A DNA stretch of 61,466 nt, taken from Streptomyces griseus subsp. griseus. Lineage in GTDB: Bacteria > Actinomycetota > Actinomycetes > Streptomycetales > Streptomycetaceae. The first letter of the stretch is position 1. The number at the start of each line of letters is the position of its first letter. Below the pieces are notes generated by a model. It was not told the DNA's origin and searched no databases. It saw only the letters and a list, made by a program, of their open reading frames with translations. This document shows, in pieces, positions 58,842 through 61,466 of this stretch. The stretch spans positions 1 to 61,466 of the forward strand of contig NZ_JOJE01000046.1 of NCBI RefSeq assembly GCF_000720255.1, written 5' to 3'. Position numbers and translations under genes: made by a program.

Positions 58842-59780
58842 GTGAGCAGTGCACCCCCCGCCCCCCGTGTCATCGCCGTCGTCGGACCCACAGCGGCCGG
58901 AAAGTCCGATCTGGGCGTCTTCCTGGCCCGGCAACTCGGCGGTGAGGTCGTCAACGCCGACTCCATGCAGCTGTACCGAGGGATGGACATCGGTACCGCC
59001 AAGCTGACGCCCGAGGAGCGCGGCGGCGTCCCGCACCACCTCCTGGACATCTGGGACGTGACGGTCACGGCGTCCGTCGCCGAGTACCAGCGGCTCGCCC
59101 GGGAGCGGATCGACGCGCTGCTCGCCGAGGGGCGCTGGCCGATCCTGGTCGGCGGCTCCGGCCTGTACGTCCGCGGGGCCGTCGACAATCTCGAGTTCCC
59201 CGGCACCGACCCCGAGGTCCGGGCCCGGCTGGAGGAGGAGCTCATACTCCGCGGCTCCGGCGCGCTGCACGCCCGTCTGGCCGCCGCCGATCCCGAGGCC
59301 GCGCAGGCGATCCTGCCCAGCAACGGCCGCCGGATCGTCCGGGCTCTCGAAGTGATCGAGATCACCGGCAAGCCCTTCACGGCCAACCTCCCCGGCCACG
59401 ACTCCGTCTACGACACCCTCCAGATCGGTGTCGACGTCGCCCGCCCGGAGCTCGACGAGCGCATCACGCGCCGAGTCGACCGGATGTGGGAGGCCGGTCT
59501 CGTGGAGGAAGTGCGCTCCCTGACCGCGCACGGGCTGCGCGAGGGGCGTACGGCCTCGCGCGCGCTCGGTTACCAGCAGGTGCTCGCCGCACTCACGGGG
59601 GAGTGCACGGAGGACGAAGCGCGCGCCGAGACCGTCCGTGCCACCAAGCGCTTCGCGCGCCGCCAGGATTCGTGGTTCAGGCGCGATCCGCGGGTGCACT
59701 GGTTGAGTGGGGCGGCGGTGGATCTCACGGAACTTCCTCACCTCGCTCTGGCATTGGTCGAACGACCGGTTACAGCCTGA
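58842..59780 (+). CDS. miaA: tRNA dimethylallyltransferase MiaA
   Basis: The 312-residue enzyme transfers a dimethylallyl group to A37 of tRNAs reading UNN codons, the step before MiaB. It has the P-loop GPTAAGKSDL, the DSMQLYRGMDIGTAK motif, GGSGLYVRGAV and RALGYQQVLAAL. The GTG at 58842 follows GAGACT by six bases (leaderless pattern); upstream in-frame codons lack homology. Confidence 0.95.
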   Translation: MSSAPPAPRVIAVVGPTAAGKSDLGVFLARQLGGEVVNADSMQLYRGMDIGTAKLTPEERGGVPHHLLDIWDVTVTASVAEYQRLARERIDALLAEGRWPILVGGSGLYVRGAVDNLEFPGTDPEVRARLEEELILRGSGALHARLAAADPEAAQAILPSNGRRIVRALEVIEITGKPFTANLPGHDSVYDTLQIGVDVARPELDERITRRVDRMWEAGLVEEVRSLTAHGLREGRTASRALGYQQVLAALTGECTEDEARAETVRATKRFARRQDSWFRRDPRVHWLSGAAVDLTELPHLALALVERPVTA

Positions 59781-59888
59781 TCACGTCATGGCATCGGGAC
59801 GCTCAGGCCGCCATTCGTGCCTCCGGTGCCGTGCCATCATCGAGCTTCGATCGACCAAGTGGAGTCCGAGTTGGGAGGGCGCGTGGCG

Positions 59889-60392
59889 ATGGAGGCCGGC
59901 CCTCGTGACACCGCACAGGACACCGAGCCCTTCACCACCGAGGGTGGTGAACCGGAGCGCGAGGACGAGCGTCTGAGCCCCGACGGGCCGGACGACACCC
60001 AGGGCGGTGTGACTGCCGACGGTCCCGAACCCGAGGAGATGTTCGCCTCCGGGCCCGAGGTCGAGGTCGAGCTGCGCCCGCAGCGCCGGCTGCGGATCTG
60101 GCAGCTCGCGCCCATCGTGGCCCTGGCCGCGACCGGCTCCCTGATGTTCGCGTTCCCGCTCGCCTTCGACTTCGGCGACAGCGGCGCCGTGATCGCCATG
60201 CTGGGGCTGCTGATCAGCTCCTGCGCGGCCGGCTGGGGCATGATGGCCGCGCGCCGCGTCGGTTACACGTGGCCCGGGCTGCCCCAGCGGGACTGCGGGC
60301 GCCGCCCGGACTGGCGGGTCGTACTGGCGTACGTCGTCGTTCTCGCCGTGATCGTGGCGCTGGCCGTGTGGCGCGTGGCCCGGCTTCGCTGA
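59889..60392 (+). CDS. Conserved membrane protein between miaA and dapF
   Basis: The 167-residue protein has an acidic N-terminal tail of about 65 residues, then three hydrophobic helices (LAPIVALAATGSLMFAFPLAF, VIAMLGLLISSCAAGWGMM, VLAYVVVLAVIVALAVW). The family is unknown to me. GGGAGGG lies 9 nt before the ATG at 59889; a GTG at 59883 is too close to it. Confidence 0.72.
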   Translation: MEAGPRDTAQDTEPFTTEGGEPEREDERLSPDGPDDTQGGVTADGPEPEEMFASGPEVEVELRPQRRLRIWQLAPIVALAATGSLMFAFPLAFDFGDSGAVIAMLGLLISSCAAGWGMMAARRVGYTWPGLPQRDCGRRPDWRVVLAYVVVLAVIVALAVWRVARLR

Positions 60393-60453
60393 GCCCCGCC
60401 CCTCGGCCACCACGGCTGCCGCCCCTGTCGTACCCACCCCGTACGATCGAGGA

Positions 60454-61323
60454 ATGAGCACGCGGATCGCCTTCCTCAAGGGGCACGGCACCGAGAACGA
60501 CTTCGTGATCGTCCCGGACCCCGACAACGCCATCGACCTCACCCCCGCCGCCGTCGCCGCCCTGTGCGACCGTCGCGCGGGCATCGGCGGTGACGGACTG
60601 CTGCACGTGGTGCGGTCCGCCGCGCACCCGGAGGCCGAGGAGATGGCGGCCGAGGCGGAGTGGTTCATGGACTACCGCAACGGCGACGGCTCGATCGCGG
60701 AGATGTGCGGCAACGGCGTGCGGGTGTTCGCGCGCTACCTCCAGCACGCCGGACACGTCACCGAGGGGGACCTCGCCGTCGCCACCCGCGGCGGCGTGAA
60801 GTCCGTGCACCTCGCCAAGAACGGTGACGTCACGGTCGGCATGGGCCGGGCACGGTTCCCCGAGGGGGACGTCACGGTGAGCGTCGGCGAGCGCAGCTGG
60901 CCCGCGCGGAACGTGAACATGGGCAACCCGCATGCCGTGGCCTTCGTCGACGACCTCGACCACGCCGGCAACCTGTACGCCCCGCCCCCGTTCAGCCCCG
61001 CCTCGGCGTACCCGGACGGAGTCAACGTCGAGTTCGTCGTCGACCGCGGCCCGGCCCACGTCGCGATGCGGGTGCACGAGCGCGGATCGGGCGAGACCCG
61101 CTCCTGTGGCACGGGCGCGTGCGCCGTCGCGGTGGCCGCCGCCCGCAGGGACGGTGCCGACCCGGCGGCCACCGGGACTCCGGCGACGTACACGGTGGAC
61201 GTCCCCGGCGGACGCCTGGTGATCACCGAGAAGCCCGACGGGGAGATCGAGATGACCGGCCCCGCGGTGATCGTCGCCGAAGGCGAGATCGCCACTCAGT
61301 GGCTGGAAACAGCCGCTCGTTGA
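60454..61323 (+). CDS. dapF: Diaminopimelate epimerase
   Basis: The 289-residue enzyme converts LL- to meso-diaminopimelate for lysine and related cell-wall precursors; Streptomyces walls themselves keep LL-DAP. The two catalytic cysteines are in EMCGNGVRVF and SCGTGAC. GHGTENDFVIV at the N-terminus and NPHAVAFVDD fit the family. TACGAT (60442-60447) lies six bases before the ATG, again suggesting a leaderless mRNA, although GAGGA is also adjacent. Confidence 0.96.
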   Translation: MSTRIAFLKGHGTENDFVIVPDPDNAIDLTPAAVAALCDRRAGIGGDGLLHVVRSAAHPEAEEMAAEAEWFMDYRNGDGSIAEMCGNGVRVFARYLQHAGHVTEGDLAVATRGGVKSVHLAKNGDVTVGMGRARFPEGDVTVSVGERSWPARNVNMGNPHAVAFVDDLDHAGNLYAPPPFSPASAYPDGVNVEFVVDRGPAHVAMRVHERGSGETRSCGTGACAVAVAAARRDGADPAATGTPATYTVDVPGGRLVITEKPDGEIEMTGPAVIVAEGEIATQWLETAAR

Positions 61324-61373
61324 CCAAGGCGGAACTTGGAATCGGAGGCCTGGGAGCCCTGGCGGGCCGCTAG

Positions 61374-61466
61374 TAGGGCTTGGTCAGGTCGGTTGTGGTG
61401 GCGCGTGTCCTTCGGGACGGGTGCGGCGTTGAGGGTGTGTGACTCCGGACGAGATTGCTGTGGTGC
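61374..61466 (+). mobile_element. Possible left end of an IS701-like insertion sequence (partial)
   Basis: Directly after CTAG (61370-61373), the typical 4-bp target of IS701 elements, the sequence changes character. A GTG at 61439 opens a frame reading MTPDEIAVV up to the window edge, which resembles the start of Streptomyces IS701 transposases. Only 93 bp are visible, so the call is tentative. Confidence 0.35.

Overview
This window is a high-GC actinobacterial chromosome segment that I place in Streptomyces. The third codon positions are almost always G or C, starts are often GTG, and the gene order matches the recA region of Streptomyces coelicolor as I recall it (about SCO5746 to SCO5793). 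The window opens inside a 5S rRNA gene, so the left edge is the end of an rRNA operon, and it closes just after dapF in what looks like the left end of an insertion sequence.

Layout. 1-1060: 5S rRNA end, a shortened DegT-type aminotransferase and tRNA-Thr(GGT). 1070-10709: the osmotic-stress group osaC / osaA / osaB. 10834-18132: ftsK, a RodZ-like protein, then rimO-pgsA-cinA and clgR, a block conserved across actinobacteria. 18273-20019: a Dps protein, a small membrane protein and an SDR enzyme. 20068-25899: lhr and a Fpg/Nei glycosylase on the minus strand, probably one DNA-repair unit. 26238-28146: an AraC regulator with azlC and azlD. 28155-33863: a terpenoid-cyclase-fold protein, DUF3046, an AI-2E family permease, a membrane protein, then recA-recX. 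33952-36341: cysteine dioxygenase (with a cysteine-rich leader ORF) and a FAD monooxygenase. 36516-43441: the glutamate importer gluABCD, its divergent two-component system gluR-gluK, and an orphan TAXI binding protein. 43772-49953: MazG-like, a KhtTU-type K+/H+ antiporter, a two-component system with an extra ORF wedged between its genes, PP2C, VOC and a small Cys protein. 50020-51477: a secreted FG-GAP protein. 51930-55072: a lower-GC two-gene insert, CHAT protease plus alpha/beta hydrolase. 55508-61323: miaB, an extradiol-dioxygenase-like gene, two small minus-strand genes, miaA, a membrane protein and dapF.

How the genes work together. Core housekeeping (chromosome translocation, phosphatidylglycerol synthesis, tRNA and ribosomal-protein methylthiolation, recombination, lysine/peptidoglycan precursor synthesis) is interleaved with stress signalling: OsaABC, three further phosphatase or two-component modules, and ClgR. 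DNA damage appears to be wired through promoter motifs: a full RecA-NDp (PafBC-type) motif plus an imperfect SOS box before recA, and a near-match directly before lhr.

The most unusual items are: (1) the CHAT/hydrolase pair, a candidate undescribed protease-activated effector system; (2) a 15-codon Cys-rich leader ORF before cysteine dioxygenase whose last codons are perfectly complementary to the dioxygenase Shine-Dalgarno region; (3) a 143-codon repeat ORF locked between histidine kinase and response regulator by stop/start overlaps on both sides; (4) a 30-bp perfect inverted repeat between lhr and araC; (5) a run of about twelve genes with a -10-like hexamer placed for leaderless transcription.
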